DNA of 35,277 nucleotides from Chromatiales bacterium (ex Bugula neritina AB1) (lineage in GTDB: Bacteria; Pseudomonadota; Gammaproteobacteria; Granulosicoccales; Granulosicoccaceae). Location of the stretch: the NCBI GenBank assembly GCA_001730015.1, contig MDLA01000106.1, forward strand, positions 1 to 35,277. Direction: 5' to 3'. Positions 24,519-33,449 of the stretch are shown in pieces (position 1 is the stretch's first letter; the number at the start of each line of letters is the position of its first letter). Made by a program: the position numbers and the translations under genes. Under the pieces are notes generated by a model, which saw only the letters and a program-made list of their open reading frames with translations, did not search any database and was not told the DNA's origin.

Positions 24519-26312
24519 CTACCAGACTACCCGGCAGCTACGGCCTTGCTCCCATCCCCAGCCATCACCATCCGGATCACTGGACATTGATTGGCAGACG
24601 GGCTTCCTACCACCCGGCAATGAATCTTTGTCAGACATCCCTACCCTGCAGCTGCGGTTATTTTCCCAACCCCAGCCGTCGCCATCGGGATCACTGTGAG
24701 GTGATGAGCAAACCGGCTTACCACCGCCACCGGGATTATCTGGTCGTCTGGAGTCAGATGGCATTTTACAGCTTTTATTATCTTCCCAGCCCCAGCCATC
24801 ACCGTCCGGGTCACTTCCGGCATACTGACACTCGGCCTTACCCTTGTTGCCCTGATCGTTTTCCCGATCAGAATCCCCTATACATCCCAAATCAATAGCT
24901 GCCTGAAAATCGGCCATTGGAAAACAGCTATCAGAGGGCAGGCTCCCCGGCACATAGCGATCAAGGTGGCTATCGTATAAGGCTTCTTCTATAAACGCCG
25001 TTAAATCGGAAATTTCTTTACGGCGGAGCCCCAGCGGCCGGAACTGTGAGGCCAGATTCTCAGCCTGGCTGTTTTGCGGTATTGCCGCATTTTTATATTC
25101 TATTACCTCGCGTACTGTTTTAAATGAAGCACCGTGCCCTAGCACCCTGGCATCAGTGAGGTTATACAGCTGCGGAATTTTAAACTTATAATGATCAGAC
25201 ATTCGACCGGTAAAGCCGCCCCGACCCAACCGGGTGGCCTCATCAATAGCGCCGTGAATCTGACTATGGTTCGGGTCGAAATCGTCAAAGCCGATAGAAA
25301 AGAACATTTCCTCTTCACTGGCTCCGGCCCTGGAGCTTAACGCCGGACCCGTGTGGCAGCTTACACATTTTGCCTTTCCAAAAAACAGTAAAGCGCCGCG
25401 TAGCTGTTTTTTGTTCAGGCTATCGTGATCACCACTGAGCCAGCGCTGAAACGGCGCATAATTACTTAATACAATACGCTCATAGGCTGCTATCGCTTTG
25501 GCTGCACCCAGCGCATGCGGCGTAACTGTGGTACCGTTCGAAGGAATATAGCCCTCGTTGCCGCCGGGGAATGCCTGATCATACAAATACGAATACTCAG
25601 AATTACTCTGTAAAACTGAGCCTTTGTCGAAGCGCAATCGATGAACCTGGGTCCCTGCCAGAACCTGCGTTTCAAGACCTGACAAACCAAATGTATTTGC
25701 CAGTATCGCTGCAGGACCGGCTTTGGCGTTATCTGTGACCCAGCCATTGTTACTACCCGGCGAATTGCCAAAAGAGCCGTTCCATAGCATTAAATCCTGA
25801 TAGGCCGTATTCAGTATCGTTGGAGAGGCGATCGGTTGTACATCGGGCTTGAGCGGGCTGCCATCTTCGGCGGTTGCATCCAGCCCGTGGATTAGTCGCC
25901 TGTTCTCGCCGGACTGACCGAATCCGGTTCCGCCATCGCCAATTCCCTGTGGTATACCCGCTTTGAAGCCCGCAGCAACATGGTGACAGGAAGCACAGGA
26001 CCAGGTTTCGGTTCTATCGTCGTCTGTGCCTTCTGTACCCGAAGCTGTTTCGTGATAAAGCAGCCGTCCCAGCTTTACCTTAGCGCTGGTTATCGGGTTT
26101 CCGGGATCCTGCGGAATAGCGCTGTAGTTGTCACTGGCCGGCATCTGTAGTGCCTTCAGCCCCTCTCCCGGAAAAAGATGCTCGATACGTTCGATCAATC
26201 GATCCGATAGTTGATCGCGACTATGACCATAGGCGATTGTCGACGCCAGCACGCCAATCAGTACAGGTATATATTTCAATTTCCCCGATCTATAACGACG
26301 ATTACATTCCAT
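24519..26312 (-). CDS. di-haem cytochrome c peroxidase/MauG-family protein with DGDGWGW tail
   Basis: A 597-aa exported protein. The start is ATG 26312 (GGGAG upstream), giving a signal peptide KLKYIPVLIGVLASTIAYG; the frame continues to a TTG at 26357 but that front is not signal-like. Two haem sites, CASCH (106-110) and CVSCH (316-320), fit the di-haem peroxidase/MauG fold, with an internal His-rich linker. After about residue 485 come three ~36-residue units, each C-x(5-6)-SDPDGDGWGWE-x(3)-SC, separated by Gly/Pro-rich linkers. These look like small disulfide-closed, possibly calcium-binding modules for attachment to surfaces or polymers. The product is periplasmic or secreted. The substrate is unknown. 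Confidence 0.85.
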   Translation of the reverse strand: MECNRRYRSGKLKYIPVLIGVLASTIAYGHSRDQLSDRLIERIEHLFPGEGLKALQMPASDNYSAIPQDPGNPITSAKVKLGRLLYHETASGTEGTDDDRTETWSCASCHHVAAGFKAGIPQGIGDGGTGFGQSGENRRLIHGLDATAEDGSPLKPDVQPIASPTILNTAYQDLMLWNGSFGNSPGSNNGWVTDNAKAGPAAILANTFGLSGLETQVLAGTQVHRLRFDKGSVLQSNSEYSYLYDQAFPGGNEGYIPSNGTTVTPHALGAAKAIAAYERIVLSNYAPFQRWLSGDHDSLNKKQLRGALLFFGKAKCVSCHTGPALSSRAGASEEEMFFSIGFDDFDPNHSQIHGAIDEATRLGRGGFTGRMSDHYKFKIPQLYNLTDARVLGHGASFKTVREVIEYKNAAIPQNSQAENLASQFRPLGLRRKEISDLTAFIEEALYDSHLDRYVPGSLPSDSCFPMADFQAAIDLGCIGDSDRENDQGNKGKAECQYAGSDPDGDGWGWEDNKSCKMPSDSRRPDNPGGGGKPVCSSPHSDPDGDGWGWENNRSCRVGMSDKDSLPGGRKPVCQSMSSDPDGDGWGWEQGRSCRVVW

Positions 26313-26538
26313 ATAATGCAGCTCCCTTGCTGTTTTACTCTGCGTTGGCAGGCACAAAGAATCAACCTCTTAACGATAACTTTGCCCTACGTGAAAAATA
26401 TGATTTTGTGTTAACGAAACATAAGTCAATCCCGACTACCAAAGCCAGCACCCGCTAGTTTCAACCCATTATAATTTTTCATCACCGCTTTCTCATGAAC
26501 CATTTGGGCTAAAAAAATAGTCACACTGCGTTTCTGTA

Positions 26539-27033
26539 TCATAGAGAATTACTTTTTATTCGATCTATAAGAGAAACAAGTTCGGTTTGTCGGTTAACGG
26601 AAAATTTCGACATCGCACTTTTTAACTGATTTCTGACGGTATGAATGCTCTTGCCGCCATTGTTCGCCAGTGTTTCCAGCGAATCCCCCGAGGCCAGGGC
26701 CAGACAGACTTCAACTTCGACTTTAGTTACGCCATAACGTAAAGCAAGCTGTTGCTTTACCTGATTGTCATTCTGAGGTTTGGCCCGCGTGATCAGAAAA
26801 AACGGATTATCATTGCCCCGGATCGCGCCAATGGGTACAAACCCCGATGTATCCGGTTTGTGCCGAACAACACGACAGATAAAATTATCACTTCCGCTAT
26901 CCGCAACAGGAAAAACAGTCGGGTACGGTTTATCAGGAAATAGCTGCCATTTCTCTGGATCGAGCGCGCCGGCGTACACCGGCTGCATGAGGGGTTTGTC
27001 GTATTGATGCGTTAGCGCACAATTCATTGGCAA
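26539..27033 (-). CDS. LuxR-type HTH regulator, probably damaged at its 5' end
   Basis: The C-terminal 65 residues are a GerE/LuxR helix-turn-helix (LTKVEVEVCLALASG-like start, then SLETLANNGGKSIHTVRNQLKSAM in two helices, ending RQTELVSLI). The preceding 95 residues resemble the end of a longer sensor domain seen in related regulators of about 350 aa. The annotated TTG start has no ribosome site. Upstream on the minus strand the frame with ALIDSVLKGNDRQIGIF stops at TTTTGA (about 27040-27035), and removing one T would join it to this ORF. A frameshifted relic is likely. Confidence 0.6.
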   Translation of the reverse strand: MPMNCALTHQYDKPLMQPVYAGALDPEKWQLFPDKPYPTVFPVADSGSDNFICRVVRHKPDTSGFVPIGAIRGNDNPFFLITRAKPQNDNQVKQQLALRYGVTKVEVEVCLALASGDSLETLANNGGKSIHTVRNQLKSAMSKFSVNRQTELVSLIDRIKSNSL

Positions 27034-27330
27034 CTCAAAATATCCCTATTTGTCTGTCATTTCCCTTAAGAACAGAATCTATTAAAGCAATATAGCCAGT
27101 AATAGAAGCTCTCTATGGATACCGGGTAAATGCAACCCGGCAAGTTTGTCCGGCAGTATTAATCTCCCGGAAAACGACAGTGTTCGAATTTCCATTTCTA
27201 CTTTAGTGACATACTGTCTCAGATTTCTTTGCTGTTGTCATCACCTGAAAAGGCCATTGTGACTCCCATGGTGTTCCGTTGAATGCATCATCATGTGGCA
27301 AACAGGCGCATGCGGTACACTCTGTACTGA

Positions 27331-28305
27331 ATGCTTGTGTCAGTACTCACGGGCTGTTGGGCACACGGGCCCGGTAATCATTCACCTACACTTCAATCAC
27401 CGATCTTTCAAAATAGACTCTGCTCTTTGCACTCCGACACCCCTTCCATTGCCCTGGCGCTGCTGGCCGCTTTGCTGTTTTCCCTCGGGAACCAGACTTC
27501 ACGACGTGCCCTCGACTACGCCCCACCGTCACAGGTAACGCTCTATCAAATCGGTGTGTCGGTCTGTATTTACTGGGTCGCTGCTCCGTTCTACATGAAA
27601 ACAGCTTACTGGCTGTCGCCGGCCGTTCTATTTCTGGCAGCAGCCGGCTTAATGCGCCCGCTGGTCTCAGCGAATCTCGGCACAATCGGCACCCGCATAC
27701 TCGGCCCGACCATTTCTTCCACCATGAGTGCTTGCGGGCCACTGCTCAGCGTGACACTCGCTGTGGTGTTTCTCTCCGAAACACTGCACTGGCAGACCGC
27801 TGTGGGAACCGCTGGCATTGTCACCTCAATAGTCGTGCTGTCGTGGCGCGGAAATGCCAGGCCGGACTGGCCCCTGTGGGCACTGATATTCCCGGTAGGT
27901 GCCGCCCTTATCCGCGCCGCGTCTCATACACTGGCAAAACTGGGGCTCGAATACATCCCCAGCCCGGTCTTTGTCGCTCTGGTTGCCTACTCGGTTTCCT
28001 TTCCACTCGCCTACCTATACCACCGCTCCAGACAACGCAGACAGACTACCTCCACAGCAGCCGTCAGTCGGACAGGCATATACTGGATGATTTTTTCCGG
28101 TTCTTTTTACGGTATTGCCGTACTGGCACTGAACACTGCACTGCTGTGGAGCGATCTGGTTGTTGTCAGCCCCATTGTTGCCTGTACACCGTTTTTCACC
28201 ATGATTCTGGGAATCTGGGTATTTCGTGAAGTACAGATAGACAGGCGTGCAATTATCGCCGTCGCACTAGTGGTACCGAGCGTGATTCTGATCGGTCTGC
28301 GTTAG
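27331..28305 (+). CDS. EamA/DMT-family transporter
   Basis: A membrane protein with about ten hydrophobic segments and two EamA repeats: LSETLHWQTAVGTAGIVTS ends the first and VFREVQIDRRAIIAVALVVPS ends the second, both typical. The first 32 residues of the long frame (324 aa) are Cys/His/Pro-rich and do not look like the family, so the true start may be a TTG at 27427 or nearby; neither has a clear ribosome site. It exports amino acids or metabolites. It stands between the damaged regulator and a small secreted-protein gene. Substrate unknown. Confidence 0.8.
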   Translation: MLVSVLTGCWAHGPGNHSPTLQSPIFQNRLCSLHSDTPSIALALLAALLFSLGNQTSRRALDYAPPSQVTLYQIGVSVCIYWVAAPFYMKTAYWLSPAVLFLAAAGLMRPLVSANLGTIGTRILGPTISSTMSACGPLLSVTLAVVFLSETLHWQTAVGTAGIVTSIVVLSWRGNARPDWPLWALIFPVGAALIRAASHTLAKLGLEYIPSPVFVALVAYSVSFPLAYLYHRSRQRRQTTSTAAVSRTGIYWMIFSGSFYGIAVLALNTALLWSDLVVVSPIVACTPFFTMILGIWVFREVQIDRRAIIAVALVVPSVILIGLR

Positions 28306-28439
28306 TAGCGATCCACCAGGATTACCGGCTGCGATGCGTTCAGGCAAATGAACTACACTCCTGTAATACCAGGCAGCAAGACCGACGGAACGCGACAAAC
28401 GCACCGTCAATCAGGCATCACAGGAACAGGAGTTTTAAC

Positions 28440-28913
28440 GTGCCGAGATCATTGAAACCCACCGCGTTATTAATGTTTGTTTTTCTTGCAAGTGCAATAA
28501 TCAATACCGCCAGCGCACAAACGTGCATAGATGAAGATGGCGACGGCTGGGGCTGGGACCCGGACGCAAACACCAGCTGCCAGGTCACAGGCACTAACCC
28601 GGTTACTCCCGGTGGCATTAAAATCAGCTGGGCCGCCAACAGTGCCGCAGAAAACGTGAGCGTGTACGAGGTAGCCGGGCAGATAAATGGTGGCCAGGAA
28701 AGAAATTTTTTTACCGGTAATGCAACCGAGTTCAGTGCTCGACTCACTGACCTGCCTGCCACCTATAATGATGTGGTCTGCGTTCGGGTTCGCGCTGTTC
28801 GAATCACAGGCACAATGCGTACTTTTAGTGGCTGGAGCATGCAAAGCTGCATTACCCTGCCAGCTGTTCCGCTGCAGCCACCGCAATTGATTGAGCTCTC
28901 GCTGATCGAATAG
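28440..28913 (+). CDS. small secreted protein with one DGDGWGW unit and a fibronectin-III-like domain
   Basis: A 157-aa protein from a GTG start, with AGGAG 7 nt upstream. A clear signal peptide ends at NTASA before QTC. Then comes one C-IDEDGDGWGWD-x(5)-SC unit, the same module that occurs three times at the end of the di-haem protein at 24519-26312. The remainder (residues 60-150) has alternating beta strands (KISWAA, VSVYEVAG, VVCVRVRAV, SGWSMQSC) like a fibronectin type III sandwich, with two Cys that may pair. It has no catalytic motif and probably binds or bridges something outside the cell. Confidence 0.7.
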   Translation: MPRSLKPTALLMFVFLASAIINTASAQTCIDEDGDGWGWDPDANTSCQVTGTNPVTPGGIKISWAANSAAENVSVYEVAGQINGGQERNFFTGNATEFSARLTDLPATYNDVVCVRVRAVRITGTMRTFSGWSMQSCITLPAVPLQPPQLIELSLIE

Positions 28914-29002
28914 CTCACCGTGATGCAGCCGCAATTCAATGGTAGCCGCCCTATATTGATTTCAAATTAATGCTACAGCTTACTAGCATGTATGTTCAGC
29001 AA

Positions 29003-29278
29003 TCACGGGTTGTTATCTGGCAGCCGATCCACCTCGATTCTATTGGAAGGTATATCGAAACAGGTTCTGCGGCACTCTGCCTCGGCATCTGCGCGATTAA
29101 CGCCGATATCAAGGAGTTCAGAGTCGGTCAGTCGTGACAGCACAGTTCGTTCCTTTCGAATTTGCACACACAGGCTTAGATACCTGACAGCCTGCCGGAC
29201 GCGCAGCCACAGCAAGGTCAGAATACCTTGGCGATTCACCATGGCAGAATCAGTTTCAGCGCAGGTTTTCAAGGACAT
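29003..29278 (-). CDS. DUF1127-domain protein
   Basis: A 91-aa protein, ATG 29278 with GGGGAG 8 nt upstream, overlapping the end of the aminotransferase gene by 23 bp on the same strand, so they are probably co-translated. The centre carries the DUF1127 pattern (RTVLSRLTDSELLDIGVNRADAEAE). Small proteins with this domain are often RNA-associated or stress-linked and poorly understood. The N- and C-terminal parts are longer than in the minimal ~50-aa members. The upstream TTG at 29284 is a less likely start. Confidence 0.75.
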   Translation of the reverse strand: MSLKTCAETDSAMVNRQGILTLLWLRVRQAVRYLSLCVQIRKERTVLSRLTDSELLDIGVNRADAEAECRRTCFDIPSNRIEVDRLPDNNP

Positions 29279-30395
29279 TGCCAATTCTCCCCAGTCCCTG
29301 TTCTAGTTCTGGTACCGGCAACAGCCCGAACCCCAATCGAAACACCTGTGGTTCGTCACCAAACCAGCCACCGGGAGCAACCCTGACCGACCGACCCTGA
29401 AGCTCACGGTGGAAATCCATCACCCTGGCGCTGTCAAACTGCTGCGGATGTAACCGAACACAGCAGAGTGCCCCCGCATCGGGAGCTACCCAGGCTAGCT
29501 GCTCACTGTGTTTGGCAACAAAGCCGGCAACCGTACTATAGCCCGAGGCAAGATGCCGTCGCCGGCCAGCCAGCAGTTCATCACTACGCTCCAGAACGCG
29601 AAGTGCCACTGCCTCATCAAGACCTGAACACGAAATGACGGTCTGAAACTTTCCGCTGATCAGCTGTTGTCGTAATGCCTCATGCCGGGTAATTGCCCAG
29701 CCACTGCGAAGACCGGGTGCTCCATGACATTTAGAAAGTGAAGCACAGGATATGATCCGTTCATCAGCACTTACCAGACTGGGGTCTGGTTCGTCGGTAC
29801 CGTAGCTCGCCTGTCGATAGGTTTCATCCAGCAGCAAAAAGGCCCCCGGACTTCGGTTTCGCATGGCATCAAGTAAATCCAGAATATCGGTTTTAGAAAT
29901 AGCCACTCCCGAGGGATTCTGTGGCGATGCCAGGCAAACCAGTGAAGTATTCGATTTAAGTTTTGCGACGCAATCTTCTATATCCAGCTGGTAGCCGTTG
30001 TCGAATCGGGCCGGCAGCAGCTCAACATCTGCATTATTAAATGCAAGCGCACTTTGCGCTAGCGGAAAACCCGGCTTTTGCACCAGCGCGTGATCATTTT
30101 TATTACACAGAATCGATCCGCAGAGAAAAATTGCATGCATACCACCGACGGTAGTAACAACGTGATCGGCGTCGACATCATGTTGCACCGCTATGGCCTG
30201 CCGTAGTCGAGGGCAGCCGTGTGCAGAACGGTATTCAAGCGATAAGGTGGCAATTGCCGCCATATCTGCCGGGTCCAGCACATCGGACAACTGCAAATCA
30301 GGCCCTACGCTTTCGGCTAGATCGTAGCGAACTTTTTCCGAAGTCAGCGTCATCATGGTGCTGTCTGTAAATCTATCCAGGCGGGTGCTGTACAT
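29256..30395 (-). CDS. PLP-dependent aminotransferase, class I/II fold
   Basis: A 379-aa fold-type I PLP enzyme. The start is ATG 30395 (GAAGGA 6 nt upstream), not the ATG at 30428. The cofactor lysine is K222 in SLSKCHGAPGLRSGW, with N160 (SPQNPSG) and D190/Y193 (LLDETYR) as PLP contacts. The C-terminal substrate Arg is in VFRLGFG. Substrate specificity cannot be read from sequence. It is divergent from a MocR regulator, which commonly controls the adjacent aminotransferase gene. Confidence 0.87.
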   Translation of the reverse strand: MYSTRLDRFTDSTMMTLTSEKVRYDLAESVGPDLQLSDVLDPADMAAIATLSLEYRSAHGCPRLRQAIAVQHDVDADHVVTTVGGMHAIFLCGSILCNKNDHALVQKPGFPLAQSALAFNNADVELLPARFDNGYQLDIEDCVAKLKSNTSLVCLASPQNPSGVAISKTDILDLLDAMRNRSPGAFLLLDETYRQASYGTDEPDPSLVSADERIISCASLSKCHGAPGLRSGWAITRHEALRQQLISGKFQTVISCSGLDEAVALRVLERSDELLAGRRRHLASGYSTVAGFVAKHSEQLAWVAPDAGALCCVRLHPQQFDSARVMDFHRELQGRSVRVAPGGWFGDEPQVFRLGFGLLPVPELEQGLGRIGNVLENLR

Positions 30396-30482
30396 GGTTT
30401 TTCCTTCGATTGCTTCACTGTCCAGCAAAAGATAGTGCGTAGCCGGTATTGATAACAGATTCAGTTTATGGAAAATGCACCC

Positions 30483-30533
30483 ATAACAGTTTCAGTTTTT
30501 TCAACTGTTATTAACATATAGCCAGTACAGTTT
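30483..30533. promoter_or_regulatory. candidate MocR operator: two direct and one inverted repeat
   Basis: ACAGTTT occurs directly at 30486-30492 and 30527-30533, and its inverse AACTGT at 30503-30508; the first and second make a perfect 9-bp dyad ATAACAGTT/AACTGTTAT. Two direct plus one inverted repeat is the site layout known for GabR-type MocR regulators. It lies in the 184-bp gap between the aminotransferase and the MocR gene. Confidence 0.55.
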
Positions 30534-30579
30534 TTTTTAATGCTCCCCAACCACAGATCACAACAGCAGGCTGAATGCG

Positions 30580-32031
30580 ATGGGCAACACCGGACAATCG
30601 GAAGGCAACGAGTTCCGCTATGAGACCGTAGTGAAATTTATTGATGATCTGATCGAATCAGGCTCACTGAGTCCTGGTCAGAAAGCACCTTCCCTGCGCA
30701 AGGTCAGCAAAGCGCGCGGCGTTTCGGTAACCACCGCTCTGCACGCCTACCGCATGTTGGAAAGCCAGGGAGTTCTGGAAGCCCAGCCACAATCAGGTTT
30801 CTATGTCAGCTCAATTAAAACAAACCTGCCCGAGAAACCATCAGCCCTGGCTCGCTCAACCAGTGTGCGCAAAGTAAACAGCGGGGCACAGGTTGCCACT
30901 ATGTTTGAACTGGCGGGCGACCGATCAATGGCGCCGCTGGGATGCGCTATACCCGGACCCGATCTGCTGGCCTCCAGCCAGCTCGATAAATTCCTGGTGC
31001 GTATGACCAGAACCCGGGGAAAATCTGCCAATACGTACTCACCACCGCGAGGTGAAGATGGCTTGCGCAGCGCCATTGCACGCCGGGCAATCCTGTGGGG
31101 TCACGCTGTATCAGCAGAGGATCTTATGATTACCAGCGGTTGCACCGAAGCACTTCACCTTGCACTTCGGGCCTTAACGCAGCCTGGAGATACTATCGCC
31201 ATAGAATCACCAACCTACTTTGGTTTTCTACCGATGCTGCAATCGCTGCGCTTGAGCGTGACCGAAATCCCGACTGATTCCGTAGACGGCATCTCCATTC
31301 CAGCGCTTGAAACGGCACTGCAGAAAAACACGATTAAAGCCTGTCTGTTTTCTTCGGCGTTTAACAACCCGCTTGGATGCCTGACCAGTGAAGCGAAAAA
31401 ACGACAGGTGCTCACACTGCTGAACAAGCATAAAATTCCACTGATAGAAGACGATGTCTATGGTGATATCTATTTCGGCAAAGAAAGACCACGCCCTTAT
31501 TGTGCTCTGGAAAACGCAAAAAAGGTAATCTACTGCTCGTCGTTCTCTAAGACTGTTGCACCGGGGTACCGCATCGGCTGGCTCGCGAGCGCAAACTATA
31601 TAGAACGGCTCAGCACCGAAAAATACGCCACCACACTCTGTGTCCCTACTCTGCCGCAACTGGCCTTAAGCGAATACCTCAACGCCGGGGCTTACGATAA
31701 TCACCTGCGGGGAATACGCAAAGCGTTCGCTTCGAACATTATCTATTTTTCCAAAACTATTGCCGAAACTTTTCCACCCGGCACACGCATCAGTCGCCCG
31801 GAAGGTGGGTTCGTGCTATGGGTCGAACTACCCGACGGAATAAACGCTCGCGCGGTTTTTAATCTGGCACTAAAGGAAAACATCTGCTTTGCCCCGGGGG
31901 ATCTATTCACCACCAGCAACAACTACCGCAGCTGCATGCGAATTAGCTGCGGTTTTACCTGGGATTCCAGCTTAGAGCGTGCGCTATGGAAGCTTGGTAC
32001 ACTGGTATCGGATATAACAAATTCATCATGA
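30580..32031 (+). CDS. MocR-family regulator (GntR HTH fused to aminotransferase-like domain)
   Basis: A 483-aa protein. Residues 13-78 are a GntR winged helix (APSLRKVSKARGVSVTTALHAYRMLESQG), followed by a linker and a fold-type I aminotransferase-like domain from about residue 110. PLP contacts are kept: N263, D292, Y294, K324 (SSFSKTVAPGYRIGW) and the C-terminal Arg (CMRISCGF), so it should bind PLP. Members sense PLP or an amino-acid adduct and regulate a neighbouring PLP gene. It is divergent from the aminotransferase at 29256 and followed after 9 bp by the convergent amidohydrolase. Confidence 0.9.
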   Translation: MGNTGQSEGNEFRYETVVKFIDDLIESGSLSPGQKAPSLRKVSKARGVSVTTALHAYRMLESQGVLEAQPQSGFYVSSIKTNLPEKPSALARSTSVRKVNSGAQVATMFELAGDRSMAPLGCAIPGPDLLASSQLDKFLVRMTRTRGKSANTYSPPRGEDGLRSAIARRAILWGHAVSAEDLMITSGCTEALHLALRALTQPGDTIAIESPTYFGFLPMLQSLRLSVTEIPTDSVDGISIPALETALQKNTIKACLFSSAFNNPLGCLTSEAKKRQVLTLLNKHKIPLIEDDVYGDIYFGKERPRPYCALENAKKVIYCSSFSKTVAPGYRIGWLASANYIERLSTEKYATTLCVPTLPQLALSEYLNAGAYDNHLRGIRKAFASNIIYFSKTIAETFPPGTRISRPEGGFVLWVELPDGINARAVFNLALKENICFAPGDLFTTSNNYRSCMRISCGFTWDSSLERALWKLGTLVSDITNSS

Positions 32032-32040
32032 CCCTGGGAA

Positions 32041-33177
32041 CTACACAAACCATTGACCGCCGACAACGGCGCCGGCAGCAACAATGCGCTCAGCACCCTG
32101 CAACCGTTGCTTTACTGAATCGATAAAATCAAACTGCCCCTGATCTATATCAAGTACAGCCGCATCCCCTGCACTCCCGACACGTAGATTCCCCAGTTCT
32201 TTTTTCCCAAGGATTCTGGCGGCATTATCGGTACTCGCAGCTATTACATCGGTTAGTGCCATCCCCAGATTCAGGAACTTCGAGAGCGTTGTCACCTGAT
32301 CAAACGCCGGCCCGTTAATGCAAAGTTCATGAATATCCGACGAAATAGTGTCCGGTGCAAAACCCTGTTCAAGCATGGTGCGGGCAACATCAAACGAGAA
32401 AGATCCCATGCCATGCCCGATATCGAAATACACTCCGCGCTCCCGGGCGGCAATCACCTCCGGTAAAACCCGATTACCCGGTCCAACAGGAGTATTCGGA
32501 AACGGGCGGAAGCAGTGGGTTAGAATGTCGCCCGGCCTCAGGCGATTGACTACCTCTTTATAGGATGGCGGTGGTTCATCAATATGGACCATCATCGGCA
32601 GATCAGTCGCCTCAGCCACTTGCAGTGCGTATTCAAACGGAGTCATACCCAACTGCCCGGAGGCGTGCCTGCCAAGGCGGATTTTCACCCCGACGATCAA
32701 ATCCTGATTGGCATTGATCACTTCAACCGCAGTGACCGGATCCAGCAGCCGCAACTCTTCGCTCTCACCAACCATTATACGATTGGAGAATCCGAAAATT
32801 CCTGCGTGTGAAACATGTAAAAACGCAAGAATCCGCACGCGTGACGGTTCGATTACGTGCCGTCTGAAACCTGCAAAATTACCCGGCCCGGCAGAACCGG
32901 TGTCTATCGCTGTAGTAACTGCACTCTTGCGACAGAATTCCTCTGCATCGATTCCGAGTGACGTACCACCCCAATACACGTGAGTGTGCATGTCAATAAG
33001 GCCGGGGGTGATCAATTTTCCTGACACATCATGGACTGTCGTGGCGGTGCCTGTCTCAATGTGTTTGGCCAGAGCGGCAACTCGACCACCCTCAAAAGCA
33101 ATATCCATTGGCGCGTCGATACCCTGCGCCGGATCAATGACTCGCCCGCCATGCAGTAATAGATCGTACAGTGCCAC
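32041..33177 (-). CDS. metal-dependent amidohydrolase/deacetylase (EF_0837 type)
   Basis: A 378-aa TIM-barrel amidohydrolase. The metal set is complete: H64 and H66 (DMHTHVYWG), carboxylated K165 (VGVKIRLG), H198 (MVHIDEPP), H221 (LTHCFRP) and D281 (SSDIHE), giving a binuclear site. The group includes N-acyl-amino-acid and related deacylases, described for EF_0837/Atu-type proteins. The start is GTG 33177 with AAGGAGAGG 5 nt upstream. It is convergent with the MocR gene. It could prepare the aminotransferase substrate by releasing an amine, which is inferred from position only. Confidence 0.85.
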   Translation of the reverse strand: MALYDLLLHGGRVIDPAQGIDAPMDIAFEGGRVAALAKHIETGTATTVHDVSGKLITPGLIDMHTHVYWGGTSLGIDAEEFCRKSAVTTAIDTGSAGPGNFAGFRRHVIEPSRVRILAFLHVSHAGIFGFSNRIMVGESEELRLLDPVTAVEVINANQDLIVGVKIRLGRHASGQLGMTPFEYALQVAEATDLPMMVHIDEPPPSYKEVVNRLRPGDILTHCFRPFPNTPVGPGNRVLPEVIAARERGVYFDIGHGMGSFSFDVARTMLEQGFAPDTISSDIHELCINGPAFDQVTTLSKFLNLGMALTDVIAASTDNAARILGKKELGNLRVGSAGDAAVLDIDQGQFDFIDSVKQRLQGAERIVAAGAVVGGQWFV

Positions 33178-33449
33178 TTTGGCCTCTCCTTAACACTCAA
33201 AGCTAGAAGATACCGCGATCTCATGGGAGTGCGCCATATTCTTCAAAAAAATAAATTCAGCAAAACCTGTGTCGGGAGACGTTGTCACCTGTAAAATACC
33301 CGATTGAAAATCATCAGGTTTCTGTCAGCGGAACCTGATTGACTACTGTTGAACTTGCTCCGGCAGCCCGGGTCGATAAGTTGTTCAGCCGATGGCACCA
33401 AACACTCGAATTCCTTTCTGCTTTTCCAACATTTAAGGAGGACCACTGC

